Below the pieces are notes generated by a model. That model saw only the letters and a program-made list of their open reading frames with translations. It had not been told where the DNA came from and searched no databases. DNA of 61,236 nucleotides, taken from an uncultured Bacteroidales bacterium (GTDB lineage Bacteria; Bacteroidota; Bacteroidia; Bacteroidales; UBA932). The translations under genes were made by a program, and so were the position numbers. Positions 1 to 8,221 of the stretch are shown here, one piece after another. The stretch lies in assembly GCA_944325435.1 (NCBI GenBank), contig CALVAC010000021.1:1-61236 (forward strand), in the 5' to 3' direction. The first letter of the stretch is position 1. Every line of letters starts with the position of its first letter.

Positions 1-95
1 TGAAGTGGTTCTTCGTAGACACCACCACCGGCGAGGTCTCCGGCGAGCAGATGGCCCTCGCACAACTCACCGCCGCCGCAGAGCCTGGAGTGTAG
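1..95 (+). CDS. 3' end of a truncated gene, probably a phage structural protein
   Basis: An open frame enters from the left edge and ends at the TAG at 93-95, leaving about 31 residues rich in Thr, Gly, Ala and Glu, ending AAAEPGV. No family can be recognised from so short a piece. It is followed by an intrinsic terminator and then by an endolysin-type cassette, so by position it is likely the last structural (tail or appendage) gene of a prophage. That role is inference from context only. Confidence 0.45.
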   Translation, partial: KWFFVDTTTGEVSGEQMALAQLTAAAEPGV

Positions 96-133
96 CTTGA
101 GCGCGATCACTGACCTGAACTTAAACCTGCATC

Positions 134-172
134 TCCCGTCCCCGCTCCACAGGCAGGGACGGGATTTGTTTT
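134..172 (+). terminator. Intrinsic terminator after the truncated phage gene
   Basis: TCCCGTCCC at 134-142 pairs perfectly with GGGACGGGA at 156-164 over a 13-nt loop and is followed by TTTGTTTT. It separates the truncated gene from the lysis-type cassette, which starts 15 nt further on. Confidence 0.85.
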
Positions 173-186
173 AACATCACAAAGCC

Positions 187-558
187 ATGACCATAGACCT
201 CATAATACAGCTCATAGCCTCGCTCACCGGCACTGGCGGCCTGATAGCCCTGTTTCTGATAACGGAGAAGAAAACCGCGGCACAGCTACAGAACACCCGG
301 AAGATGGATGAGAAATGGCAGCAGATCATCGCACAGAAAGAGCGGGACTTCGCCCTGCTCAGCGACAAGTACGAAACCGCCACCGCCAAGATCGAGAGGC
401 TTTACGACGACAACTCCGAGCTGCGCAACAGCCTCGACCAGGTGAACACCGACTGCGCCGTCAGCAGGATAATGCGCTGCGACTGCATAGGCTGCACATC
501 CCGCAGGCCTCCTTTCGGAACATTCGACAACCAGATACAGCAGAGCCATGAAGAATGA
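187..558 (+). CDS. Small membrane protein with coiled coil, phage-island associated
   Basis: A 123-residue protein. One hydrophobic N-terminal segment (about residues 5-25) is followed by a charged, helical, coiled-coil-like stretch (about 28-95) and a short Cys-containing tail (CDCIGC). A single membrane anchor plus a coiled coil, directly before a peptidase endolysin, is common in the lysis modules of Bacteroidales prophages, so a holin- or spanin-like role is possible. No family was recognised. Its 3' end overlaps the next gene by 11 nt, which indicates translational coupling. Confidence 0.7.
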   Translation: MTIDLIIQLIASLTGTGGLIALFLITEKKTAAQLQNTRKMDEKWQQIIAQKERDFALLSDKYETATAKIERLYDDNSELRNSLDQVNTDCAVSRIMRCDCIGCTSRRPPFGTFDNQIQQSHEE

Positions 559-988
559 CAGGATATCCCGGAACTTTACCTATTCGGAGTTCGAGCGCAG
601 CGACATTGCAGCCCTGCATGGAATAGACAACACCATTCCGGATGACCGCATCCAGAGGGCGGTAAGACATCTTGTCAGGAACGTCCTCCAGCCCCTGCGC
701 GATGCCATGGGAGTGCCGCTTCACATCAACAGCGGCTACCGCGGTTCCACCCTGAACACGCTCCTGAGAGGGGCAAGGAGCTCCCAGCATACAAAAGGCG
801 AAGCCGCCGACATAGCCGCAGGGGACCCGCTCCTTCTGGCCCAGACGGTGATAAGAAACCGTCTGCCTTTCGACCAGATGATACTATATTCCACATTTGT
901 CCACATCTCCCACAAGCCGGACGGCCCGCAGAGAGGGCAGATACTGTACGACAGCACATATAAAGAACACTATCCGGATACACTATGA
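548..988 (+). CDS. M15-type peptidase, probable phage endolysin
   Basis: A 146-residue protein of the peptidase M15_3 type (the D-Ala-D-Ala carboxypeptidase / L-Ala-D-Glu endopeptidase fold used by many phage endolysins). The zinc-site pattern is visible: SQHTKGEAAD supplies His81 and Asp88, and FVHISH supplies His119. The upstream NSGYRGSTLN stretch is also typical of the family. There is no signal peptide, so it would need a holin or lysis of the membrane to reach peptidoglycan. It overlaps both neighbours, consistent with one compact cassette. Family confidence is high; the phage origin is inferred from context. Confidence 0.88.
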   Translation: MKNDRISRNFTYSEFERSDIAALHGIDNTIPDDRIQRAVRHLVRNVLQPLRDAMGVPLHINSGYRGSTLNTLLRGARSSQHTKGEAADIAAGDPLLLAQTVIRNRLPFDQMILYSTFVHISHKPDGPQRGQILYDSTYKEHYPDTL

Positions 989-1509
989 AAGCGACCGTCA
1001 CGACAATCCTGATTGCGGCACTGGCCGTCACAGTGCTGGCCCTGTCAGTGGCCCTTGTCTCAAGACGCCGTTCCCGTGCAGACTTCCCCATACCGGAAAT
1101 CACGATAAGATCCGACACCGTACTCGTACGCGACACCGTATTGATTGACCGCCCGGTTGAGGTAGAGAAAAGGGCCATAGACACCATCCTTATCAGCACG
1201 GTACTGCCGGTGCCGGGAGACACCGTCCGCCTCACGGACACCGTATATGTGCACCTTCCCGTAGAGCAGAAGCACTACAGCGCACCGGAATACGACGCAT
1301 GGGTAAGCGGCTTCCGCCCGAGCCTTGACAGCCTGAAGCTCCACACCCAGTCCGCCCGGATAACCAACACCATCCCGCTCCCTGTACATCCAAAGTCCAA
1401 ACGGTGGGGCATAGGTATCCAAGTGGGCTACGGAATGACAGCGGCACCAAGACCGGAGTTTCACCCGTATATCGGACTCGGCATCTCCTACAACATATTT
1501 TCTTTTTGA
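985..1509 (+). CDS. Membrane-anchored protein of the phage lysis cassette
   Basis: A 174-residue protein with an N-terminal transmembrane segment (about residues 5-25) followed by an Arg-rich stop and a non-cytoplasmic region dominated by repeated D-T-V steps (residues about 40-90: SDTVLVRDTVL, GDTVRLTDTV). The C-terminus alternates Gly and aromatic residues (GIGIQVGYGM, YIGLGISYNIF), like a short beta-barrel or outer-membrane motif. It resembles proteins often found behind M15 endolysins in Bacteroidales prophages (possibly the DUF6808 group; recalled, not verified). A role in bridging inner and outer membrane during lysis is an inference. It overlaps the peptidase gene by 4 nt (ATGA). Confidence 0.7.
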   Translation: MKATVTTILIAALAVTVLALSVALVSRRRSRADFPIPEITIRSDTVLVRDTVLIDRPVEVEKRAIDTILISTVLPVPGDTVRLTDTVYVHLPVEQKHYSAPEYDAWVSGFRPSLDSLKLHTQSARITNTIPLPVHPKSKRWGIGIQVGYGMTAAPRPEFHPYIGLGISYNIFSF

Positions 1510-1522
1510 TTACCTTTGCCCC

Positions 1523-1552
1523 GGATGGCCTGCCATAAGGCCGTCCTTATTT
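1523..1552 (+). terminator. Terminator closing the phage cassette
   Basis: GGA-T-GGCCT (1523-1531) pairs with AGGCC-G-TCC (1538-1546), with one G-T step, and is followed by TTATTT. It lies 13 nt after the last phage-type gene. Confidence 0.65.
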
Positions 1553-1650
1553 GCGACCGGGGATGCTTTCTGATACCAATCAGATTGCATCCCTTTCTTC
1601 GTGAATGTACCTCCCAAGGTCTATGATACTATCCATAGCCGGAAATTTAT

Positions 1651-1671
1651 GTAGCCAAAACGTAGCCAAAA
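1651..1671 (+). repeat. Tandem GTAGCCAAAA repeat near tRNA-Arg
   Basis: GTAGCCAAAA occurs at 1651-1660 and again, one base later, at 1662-1671. It lies between the phage-type genes and the 3' end of tRNA-Arg. Short direct repeats beside a tRNA 3' end are what arm-type binding sites of a tyrosine recombinase look like, so this may be part of an attachment site. No integrase gene is in view, and the second att copy would lie outside the window. Confidence 0.45.
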
Positions 1672-1680
1672 ACAGGGTAT

Positions 1681-1720
1681 AAAAAATCACCAACCACTGA
1701 ATATCAGTAAATTGGTGATT
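1681..1720 (-). terminator. Terminator of tRNA-Arg
   Basis: Read on the minus strand, AATCACCAA (1720-1712) pairs with TTGGTGATT (1693-1685) and runs into a T tract (1686-1681). The loop holds a second small inverted repeat (ACTGA/TCAGT). It begins 8 nt after the tRNA 3' end. Confidence 0.75.
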
Positions 1721-1727
1721 AATAATG

Positions 1728-1801
1728 TGATCCGGTTGGGATTCGAACCCAAGACCCACAGCTTAGAAGGCTGTTGCTCTATCCAACTGAGCTACCGGAC
1801 C
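1728..1801 (-). tRNA. tRNA-Arg (anticodon TCT)
   Basis: On the minus strand the sequence folds as a complete cloverleaf. The acceptor GGTCCGG pairs with CCGGATC (one G-T pair), and the D-arm contains AGCTCAGTTGG. The anticodon stem ACAGC/GCTGT encloses CTTCTAA with anticodon TCT, and the T-arm contains GGTTCGAATCC. CCA is not encoded. It reads AGA codons. It abuts a phage-like island and is the plausible integration target. Confidence 0.95.
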
Positions 1802-1823
1802 GGTCCTTTGCTTCTGCTGCCGT

Positions 1824-1860
1824 CGCCATGAATCGTGTTGTGCCGGAATGCTTCATGGCG
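1824..1860 (-). other. Strong hairpin in the tRNA-Arg leader
   Basis: CGCCATGAA (1824-1832) is an exact inverted repeat of TTCATGGCG (1852-1860). It lies inside the transcribed leader, 22 nt upstream of the tRNA 5' end, between the promoter at 1919-1948 and the tRNA. It may direct processing of the precursor. No coding sequence explains it. Confidence 0.5.
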
Positions 1861-1918
1861 AGCTCTTCCGATTGATTCTGTCCATGCAATGGATGCATGT
1901 CACGGAGAGAAGTGGCGG

Positions 1919-1948
1919 CAAAGGTAATAATTATTTCTGTAATTCAAA
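1919..1948 (-). promoter_or_regulatory. Bacteroidota-type promoter for tRNA-Arg
   Basis: On the minus strand TTTG (1948-1945) is followed after 18 nt by TACCTTTG (1926-1919), matching the TTTG / TAnnTTTG consensus with spacing one base shorter than usual. Transcription would start near 1912, giving a leader of about 110 nt before tRNA-Arg. Confidence 0.65.
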
Positions 1949-2000
1949 AAAGAATATGGGGTAGGCAGATTGGGTACGCAGATTTGCGTAGATTCTTCTT

Positions 2001-3002
2001 TCAGGCATCCTGAATGTTGTCTGCATCTGTTGGAGAAGAGCCTTTCTTCTTGCTTATATAGTTGCTGGCCAACTCTATGCCGACAACCAGAATGAATCCG
2101 ATGAGGGCGAAGCAGACAGCTCCTCCGATATGGTAATCTATCAGGCCTGCGTATTTAGTGGCGACATCTTCCCATACAAAGGATGGCAGTGCGGCCAGTT
2201 CAGGGTGCTGGGATGCGGCAACTGTCGCCATGTCGCTCCAAGGCCATACCTTGACAAGTGAACCGATGATGAAGCCGGCGAGCACAAGGAGGGTCGCACG
2301 ATGGTAGCTGGCCAGCAGCCAGTGCAGAAACCGTGAGAATGCAAGTATGCCTATAAGCGCTCCGAGCACGAATATGAGTATGACAGCAAAATCCAGCAGA
2401 GTCCCATCGCCGGAGGTTATCTTCGTGATGGTACCGAGCATGTATTCGTATTTTCCAAGTATCAGCAGAATGAAACTTCCGCTGATTCCGGGAAGTATCA
2501 TCGCGCAGATGGCTATCGCCCCGCAGAGGAAGATGAACCATAGCCCATCAGGAGTCTGGGTGGGGGTGAGTGTACACACGACCACGCCGATGATTATGCC
2601 GAGAATGAGCATTATGATGTCTTTGAATTTCCATCCGCTGATGCCTTTGAGTATGAAGATGGAGGATGCGACTATGAGACCGAAGAAGAATGCCCATGTC
2701 TGGATTGGTTGATGTTCAAGTAGATAGGTCATCAGTTTCGCGAGTGAAAGGATACTGATGAGAATTCCCGCTACCAGCGAAAGAAGGAAATTCCCGTTGA
2801 TATGTTTCCAGAAGGATTTGACCTTGCCGGTGAACAGCAGTTTTACAGCTTTCCCGTTGATGGAATTGATTGATCCGACAAGTTCTTCGTAGATTCCTGT
2901 CATAAACGCGATAGTCCCTCCGGATACTCCCGGTATCACATCTGCTGCACCCATGCAGATGCCTTTTACTGTCACAAACAGATAGTCTGCAAATCTTTTC
3001 AT
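2001..3002 (-). CDS. DUF368 / PopT-type undecaprenyl-phosphate translocase
   Basis: A 333-residue polytopic inner-membrane protein with about nine or ten hydrophobic segments. The N-terminus KGICMGAADVIPGVSGGTIA is the hallmark of DUF368, and a second copy of the motif (ILPGISGSFIL) lies mid-protein, as in the family's inverted repeat. DUF368 proteins (PopT) have been shown in other bacteria to return undecaprenyl phosphate to the cytoplasmic side, recycling the lipid carrier for peptidoglycan and surface glycans. It is the last gene of a three-gene minus-strand operon, 5 nt after its neighbour. The nearby flippase-like gene and glycosyltransferases fit a lipid-carrier theme. Family certain; carrier role by homology. 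Confidence 0.93.
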   Translation of the reverse strand: MKRFADYLFVTVKGICMGAADVIPGVSGGTIAFMTGIYEELVGSINSINGKAVKLLFTGKVKSFWKHINGNFLLSLVAGILISILSLAKLMTYLLEHQPIQTWAFFFGLIVASSIFILKGISGWKFKDIIMLILGIIIGVVVCTLTPTQTPDGLWFIFLCGAIAICAMILPGISGSFILLILGKYEYMLGTITKITSGDGTLLDFAVILIFVLGALIGILAFSRFLHWLLASYHRATLLVLAGFIIGSLVKVWPWSDMATVAASQHPELAALPSFVWEDVATKYAGLIDYHIGGAVCFALIGFILVVGIELASNYISKKKGSSPTDADNIQDA

Positions 3003-3007
3003 CTTTC

Positions 3008-3595
3008 TTATCCGATTTTCGTTATGATTTCAGCGATTGTCCCGAATATTTCTTCTGCTATTTTTCCTGATGGTTCGCGCTTCCGGGTGTCCGCACCTGG
3101 ATCTTCCTCTTCGTTCGAGGCCGTCTGGATGCCGGGAAGGCTTTCTGCAACTATGAGGTCGAACGGATCCCCGTCAAAAGGCCTGCGTCCTACCTTGAAC
3201 ATTGCCTTGGCCGATTTCGAAAGGTATTCAATGCAGTATGAGTCATCGTCGACAAGGCACAGGAACAGGTCGACCGGTTTCCCTGTGACCAGGGCAGCCT
3301 TCTTGAGCCGCGGCCGCCCGAACCAGTTGATGTCCCGGCGTGTGATTGTCAGTTGCCTGTCCGGCAAGTTGCCGGCTTTTTTGCCGGGCTTGCGCATATC
3401 TATGAAAAGCACTGTCAGGGATATGCCTGAAGCCTTGCAGAATGCCTTGACCTTTTCCACACAGGAATCCCATCCGGCCTCGGCCGCATCGATTACGGCC
3501 GCAGCGGAGTGTATGTCTCTCAAAGGGATCAGTCCCGTTGGGATGCAGCTTCTGTCCTTTTTCAGCCTTCTTTTCCTGAATATTCTCTTGAACAT
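3008..3595 (-). CDS. Conserved hypothetical cytoplasmic protein (possibly DUF6913)
   Basis: 195 residues from the ATG at 3595 (MFKRIFRKRR). A longer in-frame extension exists but it runs inside the upstream kinase gene. The basic N-terminus is followed by IPLRDIHSAAAVIDAAEAGW and an alternating strand/helix pattern, including a GRPRLKKAALVTGKPVDLFL segment and a Glu-rich C-terminal third. There is no signal peptide or membrane span. It resembles a Bacteroidota-only family that I recall as DUF6913, of unknown function. It overlaps the PfkB kinase gene by 34 nt and is followed after 5 nt by the DUF368 gene, so all three are probably translated from one message. Confidence 0.75.
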   Translation of the reverse strand: MFKRIFRKRRLKKDRSCIPTGLIPLRDIHSAAAVIDAAEAGWDSCVEKVKAFCKASGISLTVLFIDMRKPGKKAGNLPDRQLTITRRDINWFGRPRLKKAALVTGKPVDLFLCLVDDDSYCIEYLSKSAKAMFKVGRRPFDGDPFDLIVAESLPGIQTASNEEEDPGADTRKREPSGKIAEEIFGTIAEIITKIG

Positions 3596-4587
3596 GCTCC
3601 AGACTGGATTAATAGCTCCCTTATCTCCTGTTTTGCCGCCTTCCATCTCGGGATGTCTATCTTTGTCCCGATGACCTCTACCACCTTGGCCGCAATAATC
3701 GAACCTATCTCCCCGCAGGTTTTCAGCGGCATTCCCAGAGAGTGCGCATAGAGGAAGCCGGCGGCATAGGTGTCTCCTGCCCCTGTGGCATCTACCGGCG
3801 AGGCCGGCCATGCCTCGATATAATGGTATTCATCCCCTCTCTTGAGCATCGACCCGTCCTTACCTATTTTCACGACTGCAATGTCGCAGTACCGTGCCAT
3901 CTCATCGAGAGCCTCCCTCGGCTCAAGATGGGTGAATGACTTCGCTTCAGTCTCGTTGGCGAAAACTATGTCCACATAATTCTCCACAATGTCGTGGAGG
4001 AAAGTCTTGTTGGACTCTATCACATTGTAGGATGCCATATCTATCGAGATGATGCAGCCAGCGTCTTTGGCCATTTCGACTGCCTTGCGTATGAGTTCCT
4101 GGTTCTGGACAAGATATCCTTCTATGTGGAAGTAGTCGTAACCTTTGAAATATTCCGGTTTCAGGTCGCCAGGGACGAGTTCGAGTGCAGCTCCGAGGTA
4201 TGTGGCGAATGTCCTCTCGGCGTTTGGGGCGGTAATGAACACCATGGCTCTTCCCGTGGGGCTGTCTCCTATGAGCAGTCTGGAATTTATCCCGTACTGC
4301 TCCTGGTCGCTCCTGTAGAGATGCCCTATCTCATCGTTCCCTACCTTGCCGATGAATCCTGATTCCATACCGAGGATGGCTGTGCAGGTTATGGTGTTGG
4401 CCGCAGATCCTCCGGCGACATATTGCACTCCGGTCTGTCTGAGGGTGTGCCATATCTTGTCGCTGGTGCCCCTGTCCACATGCTGCATACTCCCTTTGGG
4501 CAGATGCAGGGTCTGCAGAAGCGTATCATCGGGAAGCACGGCCAGTACATCCGTGAGAGCGTTCCCCATCCCTAAAATCGATTTCAT
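3562..4587 (-). CDS. PfkB-family kinase (adenosine/sugar kinase type)
   Basis: 341 residues from the ATG at 4587 (MKSILGMGNALTD); the 20 upstream in-frame residues are AT-rich leader and overlap the promoter. The ribokinase/PfkB signatures are present: an N-terminal GMGNALTD, a GGSAANT motif after the first lid region, and the C-terminal DATGAGDTYAAG with the catalytic-base Asp at about residue 272. It phosphorylates a sugar or nucleoside with ATP in the cytoplasm. The best guess among subfamilies is adenosine kinase-like, as commonly annotated in Bacteroidales, but substrate cannot be read from sequence. It is first gene of a three-gene operon with its own -7 box. Confidence 0.9.
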   Translation of the reverse strand: MKSILGMGNALTDVLAVLPDDTLLQTLHLPKGSMQHVDRGTSDKIWHTLRQTGVQYVAGGSAANTITCTAILGMESGFIGKVGNDEIGHLYRSDQEQYGINSRLLIGDSPTGRAMVFITAPNAERTFATYLGAALELVPGDLKPEYFKGYDYFHIEGYLVQNQELIRKAVEMAKDAGCIISIDMASYNVIESNKTFLHDIVENYVDIVFANETEAKSFTHLEPREALDEMARYCDIAVVKIGKDGSMLKRGDEYHYIEAWPASPVDATGAGDTYAAGFLYAHSLGMPLKTCGEIGSIIAAKVVEVIGTKIDIPRWKAAKQEIRELLIQSGACSREYSGKEG

Positions 4588-4610
4588 ATATGCATATATG
4601 CTTAAGTTTG

Positions 4611-4618
4611 CAAAGTTA
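4611..4618 (-). promoter_or_regulatory. -7 box for the kinase operon
   Basis: TAACTTTG on the minus strand, 24 nt before the kinase start codon, in an AT-rich stretch. A clear TTTG at -33 is not visible. Confidence 0.5.
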
Positions 4619-4710
4619 GAAAAAATATAGATAAATTTGCCGGCCATCCGCAGATAGTCTGTTCGCAGGAGACGACGGGACGGATGGTGGCCATATCAAG
4701 GGACTGGAAT

Positions 4711-5790
4711 ATGAAAGACAGGAATAAAAAGATATTGAAATATACCGTGTCGCTCGCAGTGGCGGCCATCCTGCTCTATTTCTCTTTCATGGGGGTGAAA
4801 TGGACGGATTTTATCAACGGGCTGCAGGAGTGCAGGTGGGGTTTTGTCGTCCTCTCCATGGCTGTCAGTGTCGCGGCATTCTGGTTCAGGGGATTGCGAT
4901 GGAGACAGATTCTCCTGCCAATCGATTCTGCCACGACGCGCCTGACTGCTTTCAATGCAGTGAATATCGGATATATAGCCAATTTCATCTTTCCGAGGAT
5001 AGGTGAATTTGTCAGATGCGGGGTCATCAGTGCCAGAAGCGCTGCCGTGCATCGCGGGGAAAGTTTGGAGAATGCGGCTGACGGCGGAAGCCACGTGGCC
5101 GGGTGTCAAGGGGAAAAGGAGGGGAGTGCACCCGAGAGGAATGTGGCGACATACGACAAAGTTCTCGGTACAGTGGTGCTGGAGAGGGGATGGGATCTGG
5201 TGGTAATGCTTCTTGTTGCAGTTGCCCTGCTGGTGTTCAGATGGGAGAAATTCGGCTCCTTCTTTGTCGAGAAGATGTGGCGTCCTGTTGAAGACAGCCT
5301 GAATTTCAGCGTATGGTGGGTTGTCCTGGCACTGGTCCTGGCTCTGGCGGTATGTTGCCTGGCAGTATGGAAGTTCAGGGACAGGAGCCGTGTCTGTTCA
5401 AAGATAATATCTCTGTTCAAAGGGGTCCTGGAGGGTTTTACAAGTGCTTTCAGGATGAAAGGGAAGCTGATGTTCATCCTGTATACTGTCCTTATCTGGG
5501 TCATGTACTGGCTTATGGCCGTCTGCACGATGCTTGCTGTCCCGGATCTCGGTGGCCTGAATGCCGTGGATGCCCTTTTCCTTATGGTGGCCGGAAGTTT
5601 CGGCTGGCTTGTGCCGGTGCCCGGAGGATTCGGTTCGTTCCATTTCATTGTTTCTCTTGCACTTTCGACAATCTATGGAATACCTTTCGGTCTGGGGATA
5701 ATATTCGCGACCCTGTCCCATGAATCGCAGGCTGTGACCATGGCATTGTGCGGCGGCATTTCCTGGTTTTATGAAACTTTCAGGAAATAA
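4711..5790 (+). CDS. Flippase-like integral membrane protein (UPF0104 / AglD-MprF type)
   Basis: 359 residues from the ATG at 4711, preceded by AAGGGA; an upstream in-frame ATG adds nine unconvincing residues. About eight transmembrane helices are visible. The signatures of the lysylphosphatidylglycerol-synthetase TM region family are present: FRGLRWRQIL near residue 60, NIGYIANFIFPRIGEFVRCG near 95-115, and a C-terminal VPVPGGFGSFHF. A 40-residue Gly/Glu-rich insertion (about 110-150) is unusual for the family. Members move lipid-linked sugars or aminoacylated lipids across the inner membrane; the substrate here is unknown. It stands alone between a divergent operon and the N-glycan operon. 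Confidence 0.85.
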   Translation: MKDRNKKILKYTVSLAVAAILLYFSFMGVKWTDFINGLQECRWGFVVLSMAVSVAAFWFRGLRWRQILLPIDSATTRLTAFNAVNIGYIANFIFPRIGEFVRCGVISARSAAVHRGESLENAADGGSHVAGCQGEKEGSAPERNVATYDKVLGTVVLERGWDLVVMLLVAVALLVFRWEKFGSFFVEKMWRPVEDSLNFSVWWVVLALVLALAVCCLAVWKFRDRSRVCSKIISLFKGVLEGFTSAFRMKGKLMFILYTVLIWVMYWLMAVCTMLAVPDLGGLNAVDALFLMVAGSFGWLVPVPGGFGSFHFIVSLALSTIYGIPFGLGIIFATLSHESQAVTMALCGGISWFYETFRK

Positions 5791-5807
5791 TCGATTTCTC
5801 CGGTCAG

Positions 5808-5842
5808 TTTGTGCTGACAAGGAGGCAAATATATTATATTTG
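5808..5842 (+). promoter_or_regulatory. Promoter of the N-glycan utilisation operon
   Basis: TTTG at 5808-5811 and a perfect TATATTTG at 5835-5842. The 23-nt spacing is slightly long, but the -7 box is exact and lies 31 nt before the MFS start. No other promoter is obvious before the next four closely packed genes. Confidence 0.6.
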
Positions 5843-5873
5843 TACCGGAATTAACGATATCGCCGCATAGCAG

Positions 5874-7205
5874 ATGAAGAACAGCTCTGTCTCTCCTTTG
5901 AGATGGGTCCCGAGCGCGTATTTCGCCATGGGGCTGCCTTTCGTTGTCCTGAATATGGTATGTGTCCTTATGTTCAAGGGTCTTGGCATAGAGGACAGCC
6001 GGATTGCGCTCTGGACATCAGTGATTATGTTTCCGTGGACACTGAAGTTCCTGTGGAGTCCCTTCTTGGAGATGTTCAGGACAAAGAAATACTTTGTAGT
6101 GCTGACTCAGCTCATTTCCGGGGTGGGTTTCGGCCTTGTCGCCTTTGCTCTCCATCTCCCGGGATTTTTCGCTGTCAGCATCGCCCTGCTTGCCGTGGTG
6201 GCGTTGAGCGGTGCGACACACGACATTGCCCTTGATGGCCTGTATATGGCGGAACTGTCCAAACAGGACCAGGCCAGATATATCGGTTGGCAGGGGGCTT
6301 TCTACAATCTCGCGAAACTTGTGGCTACCGGTCTTCTCGTCTATATGGCCGGTGTGCTGATGGACAGTTTCCGGGCAGGCGGGGCAGATGATTCCTCTGC
6401 CGCCTTGTCTTCGTGGACTGTCATTATGCTGGCATGCTGTGCTTTGATGATTCTGCTGGGACTTTACCATGCAAGGTCGCTCCCATCGGGAGGCGCGGCT
6501 TCCGCAGAAGTCAGGACCGTCTCCGATGGGCTCAGGGAGCTGTGGCTGGTCATCAGGGAGTTCTTCACCAAGAAGCATATAGGCTGGTATATCCTGTTCA
6601 TTATCCTCTACCGTCTCGGCGAAGGGTTCGTGATGAAGATAGTCCCGCTTTTTCTCAAGGCGGATGTGGCGGATGGCGGGCTCGGGCTGTCGGAACAGCA
6701 GATAGGCCTGTACTACGGGACTTTCGGCGCCGCAGCGTTTGTTCTCGGATCGTTGCTCGCAGGATATTATATCTCGCATTTCGGCCTGAAAAAGACGCTG
6801 TTTTCCCTTATCTGCATCTTCAACCTGCCATTCCTGGTCTATACATTCTTTGCGTGGGTGCAGCCTGAATCAATATTGCTTATAGGAGGAGGCATAGTGT
6901 TCGAATATTTCGGATACGGGTTCGGTTTTGTGGGACTGACCCTGTTCATGATGCAGCAGGTCGCTCCCGGCAAGCATCAGATGGCCCATTATGCGTTTGC
7001 ATCGGGGATAATGAATCTGTCGGTAATGATGACCGGTGCCGTGTCGGGCTTCATCAGCGATGCGTTGGGATACAGAATGTTCTTTGCAGTTGTGATGATA
7101 GCGGTAATCCCTGTGTTCATTATGGCCGGATTCATCCCGTTCACATATCCGGATGGCCAGCAGAGTGAACAGGGGCAGGGAACGGCGAAGATTGATACGG
7201 AATGA
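5874..7205 (+). CDS. MFS sugar/muropeptide-type permease for imported N-glycan disaccharide
   Basis: A 443-residue protein with 12 predicted transmembrane helices. It opens with [20 protein letters not shown], and the TM4 region [12 protein letters not shown] resembles AmpG-like MFS permeases. It is the first gene of the operon, and its stop overlaps the start of the GH130 gene (ATGA). The pairing of MFS permease, GH130 phosphorylase and GH92 mannosidase matches the published Bacteroides thetaiotaomicron BT1032-BT1034 arrangement, in which Man-beta-1,4-GlcNAc is taken into the cytoplasm for phosphorolysis. That substrate is therefore the leading inference here; the transporter sequence alone does not prove it. 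Confidence 0.88.
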   Translation: MKNSSVSPLRWVPSAYFAMGLPFVVLNMVCVLMFKGLGIEDSRIALWTSVIMFPWTLKFLWSPFLEMFRTKKYFVVLTQLISGVGFGLVAFALHLPGFFAVSIALLAVVALSGATHDIALDGLYMAELSKQDQARYIGWQGAFYNLAKLVATGLLVYMAGVLMDSFRAGGADDSSAALSSWTVIMLACCALMILLGLYHARSLPSGGAASAEVRTVSDGLRELWLVIREFFTKKHIGWYILFIILYRLGEGFVMKIVPLFLKADVADGGLGLSEQQIGLYYGTFGAAAFVLGSLLAGYYISHFGLKKTLFSLICIFNLPFLVYTFFAWVQPESILLIGGGIVFEYFGYGFGFVGLTLFMMQQVAPGKHQMAHYAFASGIMNLSVMMTGAVSGFISDALGYRMFFAVVMIAVIPVFIMAGFIPFTYPDGQQSEQGQGTAKIDTE

Positions 7206-8218
7206 CAAGATACGATGTTATGGGAAATATTAAAATTGAAGGACAGCCGCTTCCCGGAATGCCGTGGGAGGACCGCCCGGCTGGTTCAAAGGCGGTGATG
7301 TGGAGATATTCGGCCAATCCTGTGATTCCGCGGGACCTGCTGCCGGATTCCAACAGCATATTCAATTCGGCGGTAGTACCGTTCGGTGATGGATATGCGG
7401 GTGTGTTCAGGGTGGATGACACCAATATCAGGATGACCCTGCATACGGGATTTTCAAGGGATGGGTTCAGCTGGGAACTCAATCCCGAGAAGATAAGGTT
7501 CGACTGCGATATCCCCGATGCCGGGCAGTGGGTCTATGGCTACGATCCGAGGGTATGCCGTATTGATGACAGGTATTATGTCACCTGGTGCAACGGCTAC
7601 CACGGTCCGACAATAGGAGTCGCGTGGACCACGGATTTCAAGACTTTCCACCAGCTGGAGAATGCTTTCCTGCCTTACAACCGCAACGGGGTGATGTTTC
7701 CTCGCAAGATAAACGGTCGTTTCGCCATGCTTTCCCGTCCGTCGGACACCGGGCATACCCCTTTCGGAGACATTTTCTATTCGGAGTCACCTGACCTGGA
7801 GTTCTGGGGCAGGCACCGTTTCGTGATGGGGCCGTCGGATTTCGAGAAAAGCGCGTGGCAATGCTGCAAGATAGGTGCAGGTCCGACACCGGTCGAGACA
7901 TCCGAGGGTTGGCTGATGTTCTATCATGGGGTGCACCGTACTTGCCAGGGATATAACTATTCGTTCGGGGCGGCTTTGCTTGACCTGGACAGTCCGTGGA
8001 AGGTGATAGCGAGGACCGGTCCGTATCTTCTCCATCCGGAGACTCTGTACGAATGCACCGGAGATGTACCCAACGTCTGTTTCCCTTGCGCAGCCCTCTG
8101 CGATCCGCAGACCGGACGCATAGCCGTTTATTACGGATGCGCCGACACTGTGACGGGTCTTGCGTTCGGATATGTGCCGGAGATAATAGAGTTCACGAAA
8201 AAGACAAGCATAGTATAG
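7202..8218 (+). CDS. GH130 beta-mannoside phosphorylase, likely Man-GlcNAc specific
   Basis: A 338-residue cytoplasmic protein without a signal peptide, of the five-bladed propeller family GH130. Characteristic stretches are [45 protein letters not shown] (with the catalytic Asp in YDPRV) and [15 protein letters not shown]. The enzymes split beta-1,4-mannosides with phosphate, releasing mannose-1-phosphate. The operon context with an MFS permease and three exported alpha-mannosidases points to Man-beta-1,4-GlcNAc from N-glycan cores rather than plant mannan. The start overlaps the permease stop; an alternative ATG lies six codons in. It is followed by GH92 after 3 nt. Confidence 0.92.
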   Translation: MTRYDVMGNIKIEGQPLPGMPWEDRPAGSKAVMWRYSANPVIPRDLLPDSNSIFNSAVVPFGDGYAGVFRVDDTNIRMTLHTGFSRDGFSWELNPEKIRFDCDIPDAGQWVYGYDPRVCRIDDRYYVTWCNGYHGPTIGVAWTTDFKTFHQLENAFLPYNRNGVMFPRKINGRFAMLSRPSDTGHTPFGDIFYSESPDLEFWGRHRFVMGPSDFEKSAWQCCKIGAGPTPVETSEGWLMFYHGVHRTCQGYNYSFGAALLDLDSPWKVIARTGPYLLHPETLYECTGDVPNVCFPCAALCDPQTGRIAVYYGCADTVTGLAFGYVPEIIEFTKKTSIV

Positions 8219-8221
8219 ATT

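Noticed and set aside
1511..1518. TACCTTTG just after the last phage-type gene
   Set aside because: It matches the -7 consensus, but a terminator lies immediately behind it, no plus-strand gene follows, and no -33 element is visible.
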